Position numbers and translations under genes: made by a program
DNA from: Pseudomonas chlororaphis subsp. aurantiaca
Lineage (GTDB): Bacteria; Pseudomonadota; Gammaproteobacteria; Pseudomonadales; Pseudomonadaceae
Length of the DNA stretch: 64,000 nt
Reading direction: 5' to 3'
Assembly: GCF_013466605.1 (NCBI RefSeq)
Contig: NZ_CP059162.1
Span: forward strand, 3,782,001-3,846,000
Notes under the pieces: model-generated
The model's input: the letters and a program-made list of their open reading frames with translations, nothing else
Databases searched by the model: none
Told to the model about the DNA's origin: nothing
Part shown: positions 28,195-37,334 of the stretch, piece after piece
Position numbering within the stretch: position 1 is the stretch's first letter
Layout: the number at the start of each line of letters is the position of its first letter

Positions 28195-29547
28195 TTGGAT
28201 GTCAGCGTTTTTGGTACCGGCTACGTCGGCCTGGTACAAGCAGTCGCCCTGGCCGACGTCGGCCACAACGTGGTCTGTGTCGACATCGACGGCCAGAAAG
28301 TCGCCCAATTGCAGCGCGCCATCGCGCCCATTCACGAGCCGGGGCTGACGACGCTGATCGAGGACAATCTGAAAGCCGGCCGCCTGTCCTTCACCACCCA
28401 GGCCCAGGACGCAGTGAACCATGGCGAGCTGATGTTCATCGCGGTCGGCACCCCGTCCAACGAAGACGGCTCCGCCGATCTCGACCATGTGATTGCCGTC
28501 GCCCGCGACATCGCCCGCCTGATGCACAGCGACAAGACCCTGGTGATCAAATCCACGGTGCCGGTGGGCACCGCCGACCAGGTGCTGGAAACCGTCATCG
28601 AGCAGCTCACCGACCTGGGCAAGTCCGAGCTCAGGGTGCATGTGGTGTCCAACCCCGAGTTCCTCAAGGAAGGCAGCGCGGTGGCCGACTGCATGCGCCC
28701 GGACCGGATCATCGTCGGCTGCGCCCATGACAAGCCGCGCCAGCAATTGAGCGAGCTGTACGCGCCGTTCAACCACAACCGCGACCGCCTGATGTTCATG
28801 GATAACCGCAGCGCCGAGCTGGTGAAGTACGCCGCCAACGCGATGCTCGCCACGCGCATCAGCTTCATGAACGAAATGGCCAACCTGGCCGAGCGCCTGG
28901 ACGTCGACATCAGCGCCGTGCGCAAGGGCATCGGCGCCGACCCGCGGATCGGCTATCACTTCATCTACCCGGGTGCGGGTTTTGGCGGCTCGTGTTTCCC
29001 CAAGGACCTCAAGGCGCTGATCCACACAGCCGAGAGCCATGGCCTGGAACCGCACATGCTCAGGACCGTGCGCGACGTCAACGAGCAGCAGCGCCACGTG
29101 CTGTTCCGCAAGCTCAAGGCGCACCTGGGCGACGACCTGCGCGGCAAGGTCATCGCCATCTGGGGGCTGGCCTTCAAGCCCAATACCGACGACATGCGCG
29201 AAGCCACCAGCCGCTACCTGATGGAAGCGCTGTGGGACGCCGGCGCCACGGTGCATGCCTACGACCCGGAAGCCATGACCGAATGCCGGCGCCTGTATGG
29301 CTACCGCCCCGACCTGCAGCTGTGCGCGACCCGCGACGACACCCTGCAATGCGCCGATGCGCTGGTGATCTGCACCGAGTGGAAGGCCTTTCGCGTGGTC
29401 GATTTCAACCAGCTGCGCGAGCGCCTCAAGGCGCGGCTGATCGTCGACGGGCGCAACCTCTACAGCCCGCAACAGGCGGCGGATGCCGGCCTGCATTACT
29501 TGAGCATCGGACTACCCTATCGTCTACCGGGGGCGCTCTACGCATGA
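28195..29547 (+). CDS. ugd: UDP-glucose 6-dehydrogenase
   Basis: The 450-residue enzyme has the NAD-binding GTGYVG at 7-12, the catalytic Cys267 in GAGFGGSCFPKDLKAL, and the C-terminal UDP-binding region with IWGLAFKPNTDDMREA. It oxidises UDP-glucose to UDP-glucuronate, the precursor for the epimerase encoded next. No in-frame ATG fits; TTG 28195 is the start, with GAGG at 28183-28186 eight bases upstream. It opens the exopolysaccharide locus and its stop overlaps the next ATG. Confidence 0.93.
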   Translation: MDVSVFGTGYVGLVQAVALADVGHNVVCVDIDGQKVAQLQRAIAPIHEPGLTTLIEDNLKAGRLSFTTQAQDAVNHGELMFIAVGTPSNEDGSADLDHVIAVARDIARLMHSDKTLVIKSTVPVGTADQVLETVIEQLTDLGKSELRVHVVSNPEFLKEGSAVADCMRPDRIIVGCAHDKPRQQLSELYAPFNHNRDRLMFMDNRSAELVKYAANAMLATRISFMNEMANLAERLDVDISAVRKGIGADPRIGYHFIYPGAGFGGSCFPKDLKALIHTAESHGLEPHMLRTVRDVNEQQRHVLFRKLKAHLGDDLRGKVIAIWGLAFKPNTDDMREATSRYLMEALWDAGATVHAYDPEAMTECRRLYGYRPDLQLCATRDDTLQCADALVICTEWKAFRVVDFNQLRERLKARLIVDGRNLYSPQQAADAGLHYLSIGLPYRLPGALYA

Positions 29548-30572
29548 ATATCCTGATCACCGGGGCCGCCGGTTTCATCGGCGCCCATACCGCACTGCGT
29601 TTGCTCAAGGATGGGCATCAGGTCACCGGGCTGGATAATTTCAACGACTACTACGACCCGCAGCTCAAGCGCGACCGGGTGCGCTGGGTCGAACAACAGG
29701 TGGGCGCCTTCCCGCTGTACCGCCTGGACCTGAGCGATGCCGACGCCCTCGATCGGCTGTTCGCCCAGGTCCGCCCGCAGGTGGTGATCAACCTGGCGGC
29801 CCAGGCCGGGGTGCGTTATTCCCTGGAGAACCCCAAGGCCTACCTGGACAGCAACCTCGGCGGTTTTCTCAACCTGCTGGAAATGTGCCGGCGCTACCCG
29901 GTCGAGCACCTGATCTACGCCTCGTCCAGCTCGGTGTACGGCGCCAACCATCACACGCCGTACAAGGTCAGCGACAACGTCGACCATCCGCTGTCGCTGT
30001 ACGCCGCGAGCAAGAAGGCCAACGAGTTGATGGCCCACAGCTACAGCCACCTGTTCGACGTGCCGGCCACCGGCCTGCGCTTTTTTACCGTGTACGGCCC
30101 CTGGGGCCGCCCGGACATGTCGCCGATCCTGTTCGCCCAGGCCATCAGCGAAGGCCGGCCGCTGAAGCTGTTCAACTACGGCATGCACCAGCGCGACTTC
30201 ACCTACATCGACGACATAGTCGAGTCCCTGGTGCGACTGCTGGGTAAACCGCCGGTACGCGACCCGCTGTGGGACCGCGAACAGCCCGACCCGGCCACCA
30301 GCATGGCGCCCTGGCGCCTGTTCAATATCGGCGGGCAGCGCCCGGTGGAACTCAAGGACTACGTCGCCACCCTGGAGCAACTGCTCGGGCGCAAGGCGCT
30401 GGTCGAGTACCTGCCGCTGCAGCCCGGCGATGTGCTGAACACCTGCGCCGATGCCAGCGCCCTGGAGAACGTCACCGGTTTCGGCCCGCAGGTGCCCCTG
30501 GCCGAAGGCCTGGGACGCTTCGTCGACTGGTTCCAGAGCTACTACCGGCCGCCCTCGCCGCCACGGGCCTGA
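29544..30572 (+). CDS. UDP-glucuronate 4-epimerase (NAD-dependent epimerase)
   Basis: The 342-residue extended SDR has the GxxGxxG motif GAAGFIG at 7-13, Tyr153-x3-Lys157 (YAASK), and NFNDYYDPQLKRDR near residue 32-45, a segment characteristic of UDP-GlcA 4-epimerases of capsule loci. It should make UDP-galacturonate from the product of Ugd. ATGA overlap with ugd (29544-29547) fixes the start. The polymer therefore likely contains GalA and/or GlcA. Confidence 0.9.
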   Translation: MNILITGAAGFIGAHTALRLLKDGHQVTGLDNFNDYYDPQLKRDRVRWVEQQVGAFPLYRLDLSDADALDRLFAQVRPQVVINLAAQAGVRYSLENPKAYLDSNLGGFLNLLEMCRRYPVEHLIYASSSSVYGANHHTPYKVSDNVDHPLSLYAASKKANELMAHSYSHLFDVPATGLRFFTVYGPWGRPDMSPILFAQAISEGRPLKLFNYGMHQRDFTYIDDIVESLVRLLGKPPVRDPLWDREQPDPATSMAPWRLFNIGGQRPVELKDYVATLEQLLGRKALVEYLPLQPGDVLNTCADASALENVTGFGPQVPLAEGLGRFVDWFQSYYRPPSPPRA

Positions 30573-30626
30573 CGAATCGCACCGAGCTGCACCGGCGAAT
30601 CCGCTCGCCGCTTCTACCCACTGCCT

Positions 30627-31421
30627 ATGGAAATACCCCCGATGGACATGGAGAGACCATTCTCATCGCCCGCGCCTTCTGTTCCCGAGGAGCCGGCACC
30701 GGCTGCCGGCCGCGTCCATATCGACCGGCGCAACGACCCGTTCCGGCGCAAGGTCGAGGCCGCCGTCGAGCTGCAACGCCGTGGCTGGCTGATCGGTCGC
30801 CTCGGCGGCTGTCCCTGGACCCTGTCCCTGAGCAAGCGCCTGACCTCGACCCTGCTGGCCGCGCTGATTTTGCTGCTGATCGCACCGCTGCTGCTGGCGA
30901 TCGCCCTGCTGATCAAGCTGACCAGCCCCGGCCCGGTGTTTTTCGTGCAACTGCGCACCGGTTTTCGTGGCCGGCGCTTCGGCATGTACAAGTTCCGCAC
31001 CATGGTGGTCAACGCCGAATCCCTGAAGGACTCGGTGCGCCACCTGAACAAGCACGGCCCGGACTCGGTGGACTTCAAGATCGACCGCGACCCGCGGATC
31101 ACCGGGATCGGCGGTTTCCTGCGGCGCACCAGCCTCGACGAGCTGCCGAACCTGATCAACGTGCTGCTCGGCCAGATGCGCATCGTCGGCCCGCGGCCGA
31201 CCTCGTTCCACGCCCAGACCTACAAGGAACACCACCTCGGCCGCCTGAGCATCTACCCCGGCATCACCGGCCTGTGGCAGGTGTCCGGGCGCAGCGATGT
31301 GGATTTCGACGGCCGGGTGACCCTGGACATGACCTACATCTTTCAGCAGAGCCCCTGGCTGGACCTGAAGATCCTGCTCAAAACCCCTCTCAAAGTCCTC
31401 AACGGCCACGGAGCAAGTTGA
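30627..31421 (+). CDS. Undecaprenyl-phosphate sugar phosphotransferase (PHPT family)
   Basis: The 264-residue protein has a variable N-terminus, one membrane hairpin (about 75-100, LLAALILLLIAPLLLAIALL) and the bacterial sugar transferase core: KLTSPGPVFFVQLRTGFRG, the DExH-like RRTSLDELPNLINVLLG, and GITGLWQVSGRS. It has only one membrane hairpin, so it is of the short PglC-like or WbaP C-terminal type. It starts repeat-unit assembly by adding a sugar-1-phosphate to the lipid carrier. ATG 30627 or ATG 30642 may be the start. Confidence 0.9.
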   Translation: MEIPPMDMERPFSSPAPSVPEEPAPAAGRVHIDRRNDPFRRKVEAAVELQRRGWLIGRLGGCPWTLSLSKRLTSTLLAALILLLIAPLLLAIALLIKLTSPGPVFFVQLRTGFRGRRFGMYKFRTMVVNAESLKDSVRHLNKHGPDSVDFKIDRDPRITGIGGFLRRTSLDELPNLINVLLGQMRIVGPRPTSFHAQTYKEHHLGRLSIYPGITGLWQVSGRSDVDFDGRVTLDMTYIFQQSPWLDLKILLKTPLKVLNGHGAS

Positions 31422-31422
31422 A

Positions 31423-32067
31423 ATGGCGGCTGCAACCTTTGCCAGTCTGGAAATCCAGACCCCCACCGAAAGCAACCTGGCCGTGACCGTACTCGACCAG
31501 CAGCTGCGGGTGATCCTGCTCACCGCGCCGAACCGCAACAGCGGCGTGACCACCAGCAGCCTGGCCCTGGCCAACGAGCTGGCGCGCACCAGCCGCGGAC
31601 GGGTGCTGCTGCTGGACACCAGCCTCGCCGACGACAGCCTGACCCAGCGCCTGGGCCTGGAGCAGAACCCGGGCTTCCTCGACCTGGTACTGGCCGAGCA
31701 GCCGCCGAGCCTGGCGTCCTGCATCGAGCACCCCGGTGCCCCGGGCTTCGACTTCCTGCCCCTGGGGCGTCGACAGCAGTACAGCGAACGCCTGACCAGC
31801 CAGCCGCTGCGGGAGCTGTTCGCCGCGCTCAACGAGGTGTACCGCTTCGTGATCGTCGACGGCGACCCGGTGTACAGCAACGGCGACCTCCTCACCCTCA
31901 GTACCCAGGTCGATGGCGTGGTGCTGGTGGTGCGCGGCGAGGAAACCCGCTGGGAAGTGGCCCAGGCCGCCGCGCAACGGCTGGTCCAGGCCGAGGCGAA
32001 GCTGATCGGCAGCGTGTTCAACGCGCGCAAGTATTACATGCCCAAATGGGTCTACGACCGTCTCTGA
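31423..32067 (+). CDS. CpsD/BY-kinase-like P-loop protein with degenerate Walker A
   Basis: The 214-residue protein has the fold of the CpsD/Wzc cytoplasmic tyrosine kinase: a would-be Walker A at residues 35-45 (APNRNSGVTTS), Walker A' with VLLLDTSLAD at 61-70 and Walker B FVIVDGD at 142-148. The Walker A lysine of the GxGKT pattern is replaced by Val42, and the C-terminus has only scattered tyrosines (YY at 204-205 and Tyr211) in place of a Tyr-rich tail. Kinase activity is therefore doubtful; a structural partner for the downstream copolymerase is more likely. The family assignment is firm, the inactivity inferred. Confidence 0.78.
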   Translation: MAAATFASLEIQTPTESNLAVTVLDQQLRVILLTAPNRNSGVTTSSLALANELARTSRGRVLLLDTSLADDSLTQRLGLEQNPGFLDLVLAEQPPSLASCIEHPGAPGFDFLPLGRRQQYSERLTSQPLRELFAALNEVYRFVIVDGDPVYSNGDLLTLSTQVDGVVLVVRGEETRWEVAQAAAQRLVQAEAKLIGSVFNARKYYMPKWVYDRL

Positions 32068-32089
32068 CCGGCACAAGGAAAGTCTGCAC

Positions 32090-33103
32090 ATGAAACCTCA
32101 AGCACTCCCCCTTTGCCTGTTGCTGGCCGTCCTCGCCGGCTGTTCCAGCCCCGACGTCGAGGAAATGCCGGTGCAAGTCCTCAGCGCCGGGGCCGGCCAG
32201 GGCCAGATGACCGAAGTGCTGCCGGTGGAGCAGGTCCTGCGTCCCCAGGACGTGCTGGACGTGATCTTCCACATCGGCAGCACCAGCCCGACCCGCTATC
32301 GGGTGCAGCCGGGCGACCAGGTCGACGTCTCGTTCCTCAGCGCCGCCGAGCTGGGCGGCGACAAGCTGGTATTGCCCGACGGCAGCATCGAGATGCCCTA
32401 CGTCGGCAACGTGCAGGTCGCCGGGCTGACCGCCGAAGAGGCGCGCCGGACCCTGGAAAGCGCCTATTCGCAGGTGCTGAAAAAGCCCCAGGTGACTTTC
32501 TCGATTTCCCACGCCATGGCCCTGCTGGACAACCTGCGCACCAGCCTGACCAACCCGGCCACGGGCCTGAGCCGCGAGATCACCGTCGGCTCGGACGGGC
32601 GCGCCAGCTTCCCGCTGCTGGGCGCCATGTCCTTGCAGGGCATGACCCTCAGCCAGTTGCAGAAGACCATCAACCAGCGCTACGCCAAGGAAGTCGGCCA
32701 GGTCAGCGCCGACGTGCTGCTCAAGTCGACGGCGGCCAACGAGGTGTTCGTGCTCGGTGAAGTCGGCCAGCCCGGCGCCTACCCGATCCGCCGCCCGGTG
32801 TCGGTGCTCGAGGCCCTGACCCTGGCCAAGGGCGCCGGCCCCACCGCGCGCCTGGACTCGGTGGTGATCATGCGCCGCACCGGCAACCAGGTGCAGGCCC
32901 GCACCTATGACGTCGCCGCCGCGCTGGACCGCAACGCTGCGCAGTTCGCCTACCTGCAACCGGACGACCTGCTCTACGTGCCCAAGACCCGCCTGGCCAA
33001 GGCTGGTGCGTTCAGCAAGCAACTGGCGGACATCATCATGTTCCAGGGTGTCGGCTTCAGCTTCGGCTACCGCGTCGACAACAAAGAATCGGACAACAAT
33101 TGA
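32090..33103 (+). CDS. Wza/OtnA-type polysaccharide export lipoprotein
   Basis: The 337-residue protein has a lipoprotein signal with lipobox LAGC (about residues 16-19), then a Poly_export domain (YRVQPGDQVDVSFLSAAELG and LPDGSIEMPYVGNVQVAG at about 65-110) and SLBB-type repeats (EVFVLGEVGQPGAYPIRRP). It should form the outer-membrane export channel. AAGGAAAG at 32077-32084 is its ribosome site. Its last bases overlap the possible TTG start of the next gene. Confidence 0.92.
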   Translation: MKPQALPLCLLLAVLAGCSSPDVEEMPVQVLSAGAGQGQMTEVLPVEQVLRPQDVLDVIFHIGSTSPTRYRVQPGDQVDVSFLSAAELGGDKLVLPDGSIEMPYVGNVQVAGLTAEEARRTLESAYSQVLKKPQVTFSISHAMALLDNLRTSLTNPATGLSREITVGSDGRASFPLLGAMSLQGMTLSQLQKTINQRYAKEVGQVSADVLLKSTAANEVFVLGEVGQPGAYPIRRPVSVLEALTLAKGAGPTARLDSVVIMRRTGNQVQARTYDVAAALDRNAAQFAYLQPDDLLYVPKTRLAKAGAFSKQLADIIMFQGVGFSFGYRVDNKESDNN

Positions 33104-33114
33104 GCCTTCCCGCG

Positions 33115-34683
33115 ATGAACAGAATCGAAAACTACCTGCACGAGTTCCTCCTCGTGTTCTTCGTCAATCGCCGGCTGATCAAACGCGTGTTCCTCGGCTT
33201 CGCCGTGATCGCCCTGCTGTTGCCGCTGGTGCTGCGCCAGAGCTACGAGATCACCGCCGAAGTCATAGTGCAGTCGAAGAAGCTGTCGCAGAGCGACGCC
33301 AACACCGTGCTCACCCCGGACAGCGACAAGTTCATCCCGCCGTCCCTGGCGGACATGGAAACCGAGAGCAATATCCTGCGCTCGCCGACGCTGATCCGCG
33401 AAACCATCGGCCAGTTGCGCGAGGCCGGCGAGTTCGGCGACGGCGAGGGCCTGCTCGCCCGGCTGCTCTTCAACCCGCTGCGCGATCATGTGACCACCCC
33501 GCTGCGCGCAGCCCTGGGCCTGAAGATCGAGCCGGTACGCGACACCGCCCTCGACGCCATGACCAACCAGGCGGTCCAGGACCTGAAGATCGCCACCCTG
33601 CCCGGCTCCAACGTGATCTCGGTGGTCTATGCCAGCGCCGACCCGACCCAGGGCACGCGTTTCGTCGAGCGCCTGCTGGCCAACTACCTGAAGAACCGCC
33701 AGGACCTGCAATCCAACGAGCTGCCGCAGACCTTCTTCGAGCAGAAGAAAGTCCAGTACCAGGAGCGCCTGGACGACCTAGAAGGCTTGCGCCAGGCCCT
33801 GCTGGAAGCCGCCCATGCCTCCGATCCCAAGGAAGAGATCACCTTCCGCCTGAACGCGATCAACACCGAGGAGCAGTCGCTCAACGGCTACCGCGACCAG
33901 GCCCTGGAGAACCAGCGCCGCCTGGACTACCTGCAAAACAACCTGAAGGCCGCGCGCAAAGGCAGCCTGACCGACTACACCTTCCCCTTCGCCTTCGCCA
34001 ACACCGTCGACAACGTGGCCTACGAGGACCGCGAGATCAAACAGCTGGGCGAGCAGTTGACCAACCTGGTGAGCCAATACGGCACCACTTCCGACACCTA
34101 CCGCGCCGACAGCGTGCCGATGCAGCAGCAGCGCGAGCAGATCGTCCGCGCCCGCGCGCAGTTCCTCAAGGTCGTGGAAAACCGCGTCCGCGAGCGCACC
34201 AGCGACTTGCAGATCACCAACTCGGTGATCGCCCAGAAGACCGCGCGGATCAACGAATACAAGACCCGTGTGCGCGACCTGCAGGAAGTGCTGAGCAAGC
34301 TGCGCCAGCTCGACACCGAGATCGACGCCCTGCACAAGGCGTTCTTCACCTACACCCAGCGCTACGAAGAAAGCCGCGGCGAACGCCTGATCAATGGCGA
34401 GCTGTCCAATGCCCGGGTGCTCAGCCAGCCCTATGAACCCAGTGAAGCAGCGTTTCCCAAACCGATGCTGATCATTCCCCTGGGCCTGCTCACCGGCCTG
34501 CTGCTGGCGATTGCCCTGGGCTATGTCTACGAGTTCTTCGATCACCGCTTCAAGCATCCGGCCCAGGTCGGCGACCACCTGAACCTGCCGGTGCTGATGG
34601 TGCTCGACGCGGTGCAGGCGCCGGTGGTCAACCCCTACCCGCGCTGGACCTGGCAGTGGCTCTGGCACTGGGCCAAGCAGTGA
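33115..34683 (+). CDS. Wzz/GumC-type chain-length copolymerase without kinase domain
   Basis: The roughly 522-residue protein has an N-terminal membrane helix (FLGFAVIALLLPLVL), a large periplasmic coiled-coil region (about 160-420, rich in QERLDDLEGLRQALLEA-like heptads) with the GNVR-like segment, and a second helix near 455-475. It stops about 45 residues later, so no BY-kinase domain is attached. It should set chain length and couple to the Wza-like channel. ATG 33115 is chosen; TTG 33100, overlapping the previous stop, is possible. Confidence 0.88.
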   Translation: MNRIENYLHEFLLVFFVNRRLIKRVFLGFAVIALLLPLVLRQSYEITAEVIVQSKKLSQSDANTVLTPDSDKFIPPSLADMETESNILRSPTLIRETIGQLREAGEFGDGEGLLARLLFNPLRDHVTTPLRAALGLKIEPVRDTALDAMTNQAVQDLKIATLPGSNVISVVYASADPTQGTRFVERLLANYLKNRQDLQSNELPQTFFEQKKVQYQERLDDLEGLRQALLEAAHASDPKEEITFRLNAINTEEQSLNGYRDQALENQRRLDYLQNNLKAARKGSLTDYTFPFAFANTVDNVAYEDREIKQLGEQLTNLVSQYGTTSDTYRADSVPMQQQREQIVRARAQFLKVVENRVRERTSDLQITNSVIAQKTARINEYKTRVRDLQEVLSKLRQLDTEIDALHKAFFTYTQRYEESRGERLINGELSNARVLSQPYEPSEAAFPKPMLIIPLGLLTGLLLAIALGYVYEFFDHRFKHPAQVGDHLNLPVLMVLDAVQAPVVNPYPRWTWQWLWHWAKQ

Positions 34684-34706
34684 ACCGCACGGAACGCGAG
34701 AGGCTC

Positions 34707-35771
34707 ATGGCCGACCTGCCGATTGTCCATGTGATCCACAGCGGCGGCTTCTATGGCGCCGAACGCATGCTGCTCGACCATTGCCGGGGCATGCCCGGGC
34801 AGCATCGTGTGCTGTTCATCGACGCACCGCCGGCCCTGCTCGAGCGTTTTCGCGCGGACGGCGTCGAGTGCCACAGTTGCAGCGGACTGCGGGCGATGCT
34901 CAGCCACCTGGGCCGACAACCGGTGCTGCTCAATGCGCACAACTTCAAGGCCCAGCTGTTTGCCCTGCTCTGCGCCTGGCGCCTGGGCCTGCCGCTGGTA
35001 TGGACCCAGCACGGGTTCACCCCGCGCAGCGCCAAGCAGAAGTTCTACACCTGGCTCAGCCTGCGCCTGTGCCGCCGGCGCACGGTGCGGCGAGTGGCCT
35101 GCGTGGCGCAGAGCATCGCCCATTTGCATCGCCAGGCGGGAGTCGAGGCGGAGAAACTGCAGGTGATCCCCAACGGTCTGCCCGAGCAGTGCATCCCCGA
35201 CCAGAACCTGCGCGACCGCAATGCGCCGCTGGTGGGCTTCGTCGGCCGCCTGAGCCAGGAAAAAGGCCCGGACCTGTTTCTCGACGCACTGATCCCGCTG
35301 TGCCAGCAACGCCCGGCGCTGAAGGTGGTGCTGCTCGGCGACGGGCCCTTGAGCGACATGCTGCGCCAGCGCATCCAGGACGCCGGCCTGGCGTTGCAGA
35401 TCCTGATGCCTGGCTACCAGAGCAATATGAGCAAATGGATGCACCGCGTCAGCGTGCTGGTACTCAGCTCGCGCACCGAAGGCACGCCGATGATCCTGCT
35501 CGAAGCCATGCAGGCCGGAACGCCGATCGCCGCCTTTGCCGTCGGCGGCATTCCCGATGTGATCGAACACAGCGTCAACGGCCTGCTCGCCCGGCCGCTG
35601 GACAGCGCCGAGCTGGCCGGGCATATCGCCGAACTGCTGGACGACCCCGACCTGGGCGAACGCCTGAGCCTGGCGGCGCGCCAGCGGCAACGCCGCGACT
35701 ATCACCTGCCGCGCCTGGCCCTGCGCTGGCAGGCCCTGTACCGCGCGGCCAGCGAGGCCTGGAACCGATGA
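34707..35771 (+). CDS. GT4-family glycosyltransferase
   Basis: The 354-residue GT-B enzyme starts with VIHSGGFYGAERMLLDH and has the C-terminal donor site: VGFVGRLSQEKGPDLFLDAL, then SSRTEGTPMILLEAMQAGTPI, with the EX7E-like glutamates. It is cytoplasmic and adds a sugar to the lipid-linked repeat unit. ATG 34707 is preferred; a GTG at 34680 overlaps the previous stop (GTGA) and is possible. Its own stop overlaps the next ATG. Confidence 0.88.
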   Translation: MADLPIVHVIHSGGFYGAERMLLDHCRGMPGQHRVLFIDAPPALLERFRADGVECHSCSGLRAMLSHLGRQPVLLNAHNFKAQLFALLCAWRLGLPLVWTQHGFTPRSAKQKFYTWLSLRLCRRRTVRRVACVAQSIAHLHRQAGVEAEKLQVIPNGLPEQCIPDQNLRDRNAPLVGFVGRLSQEKGPDLFLDALIPLCQQRPALKVVLLGDGPLSDMLRQRIQDAGLALQILMPGYQSNMSKWMHRVSVLVLSSRTEGTPMILLEAMQAGTPIAAFAVGGIPDVIEHSVNGLLARPLDSAELAGHIAELLDDPDLGERLSLAARQRQRRDYHLPRLALRWQALYRAASEAWNR

Positions 35772-37126
35772 TCGCCTCCCTTTCCCTGGGCGCCCTGCTG
35801 GGCCTGGCCTGCCTGCTGCTTCTTGCCAGCCCCTGGCCCTACCTGGCACCGCTGGCGGTGGTCGGCCTGTTTGGCCTGGCGCTGCTGCACCGCCGCACCG
35901 GCTGGGGCCTGCTGGGCATCTGCGCGCTGGTGCCGTTCGAAGGCCTGTTCAAGGACAGCGCCTTTTCTGCGGCCAAGCTGCTGGGGGCCTCGCTGATCCT
36001 GATCCTGCTGTTCAAGCTGCTGATGCGCCAGATCGGCGAGACGCGCCTGCGCAGCAACCTGTGGCGGGCGCTGCTGCCGTTCCTGCTGTGCCTGCTGCTG
36101 AGCCTGATGTACAGCGAGAACCTCGGCGTGTCCCTGGGCAGCCTGCGGGAACTGGCGGTGGGCCTGGTGCTGTTTTTCGTGACCCTGCTGATCGGCCGCG
36201 AGGTCAACCTGCTGATGCTCTGCCGCCTGCTGGCGCTGAGCGTGGCCGCCACCTGCGTGATTGCCCTGTTCTCGGCCAAGTACCAGGTCGGCGGCCGGGC
36301 CATCGGCCTGTTGCAGGACGCCAACTACTTCGCCCTGCTGATCGCCATGGCCGTGCCGCCGGCGATCCTCCTGGCCCTGCGCGACCGGCATTGGCCGCTG
36401 CGGCTGTTCTGGGCCGGGGTGACCCTGACCCTGATGGCCGGCATGACCAAGACCGACTCGCGCTCCGGGCTGCTTGTCGTGCTGTTCACCATCGCCATCG
36501 GCGCCTGGCACTACCGCCATCGGCTGCAACGGCTGCGGCCCAAGCACCTGGGATTCGTCATGTTCGCCGTGGCAATCGTCGTGCCCCTGGGCATCGCCGC
36601 GCTGCCGGCGGACTATGTGGCGCGGATCCAGTCCCTGAGCCTGCTCAAGTCCGGCGCCCACTCCGCCGACACCTCCCTGGGCCGGCGCACCTCGTACCTG
36701 GTGGTCGGCGGGCAGATGATCCGCGAGAACCCGCTGCTCGGCTCGGGCCTGGGCACCTTCCCGATCCATTACGCGCAGACCGGTTTTGCCAGCGGCTTCT
36801 CGGAGAACATGAACGAGCCGGACCTCTACCGGCGCGCCCACAACACCTACCTGGAGCTGTTCAGCGAACTGGGGATTCCCGGCGGCCTGAGCTTCGTCGC
36901 CCTGCTGCTGATGGGCCTGCGCAACTTCGAGCGGGCGCGGGTTGCATGGCTGCACAAGGGCCGGCAGGACCAGGCCGATATCGCCACCCACCTGGGCCTG
37001 AGCCTGTTGGCCCTGGCGGTGTTCCTGCTGTTCCTCAGCGCACCGAACCACAAGTACCTGTGGATCTTCCTGGCCCTGTCCAGCGTCCTGCGCCGCCAGG
37101 CCGAAGCCCCGGAGAACCGCCCATGA
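35768..37126 (+). CDS. O-antigen ligase/Wzy-type polymerase
   Basis: The 452-residue integral membrane protein has about 11-12 helices and a large periplasmic loop (about 305-375) with the Wzy_C/O-antigen ligase signature ENPLLGSGLGTFPIHY and RRAHNTYLELFSELGIPGG. In this setting it is probably the polymerase that joins repeat units in the periplasm. ATGA overlap (35768-35771) couples it to the GT4 gene. It is followed by a 208-base gap filled with REP sequence. Confidence 0.85.
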   Translation: MIASLSLGALLGLACLLLLASPWPYLAPLAVVGLFGLALLHRRTGWGLLGICALVPFEGLFKDSAFSAAKLLGASLILILLFKLLMRQIGETRLRSNLWRALLPFLLCLLLSLMYSENLGVSLGSLRELAVGLVLFFVTLLIGREVNLLMLCRLLALSVAATCVIALFSAKYQVGGRAIGLLQDANYFALLIAMAVPPAILLALRDRHWPLRLFWAGVTLTLMAGMTKTDSRSGLLVVLFTIAIGAWHYRHRLQRLRPKHLGFVMFAVAIVVPLGIAALPADYVARIQSLSLLKSGAHSADTSLGRRTSYLVVGGQMIRENPLLGSGLGTFPIHYAQTGFASGFSENMNEPDLYRRAHNTYLELFSELGIPGGLSFVALLLMGLRNFERARVAWLHKGRQDQADIATHLGLSLLALAVFLLFLSAPNHKYLWIFLALSSVLRRQAEAPENRP

Positions 37127-37143
37127 CGATGTACTCACCCCCT

Positions 37144-37309
37144 GTAGCCGCTGCCGAAGGCTGCGATCGAACGCGCAGCGCTCGCCAAACCAGCCTGCGC
37201 GTTTCTCCAGGCAGATCGCGGACTCAGGCTTTGCGCTTGCTACGCAACCGATCGCAGCCTCGCAGGCTCGGCAGCGGCTACACAGGCAATGCGCTGCGGC
37301 AGCGGCTAC
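37144..37309. repeat. REPIN, family A, splitting the EPS operon
   Basis: A left unit starting GTAGCCGCTGCCGAAGGC at 37144 and a right unit GATCGCAGCCTCGCAGG to CAGCGGCTAC (37250-37281) face each other, with a further fragment GCGGCAGCGGCTAC ending at 37309. The flank TTTCTCCAGGCAGATCGCGG (37202-37221) matches other copies. It separates two otherwise overlapping blocks of EPS genes. Confidence 0.8.
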
Positions 37310-37334
37310 CGGTCAGGAACAAGGAAAGCCGAGC

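Noticed and set aside
27721..28348. Small open frames in the gap before ugd
   Set aside because: They have no ribosome sites, no recognisable products and run into or against the ugd frame.
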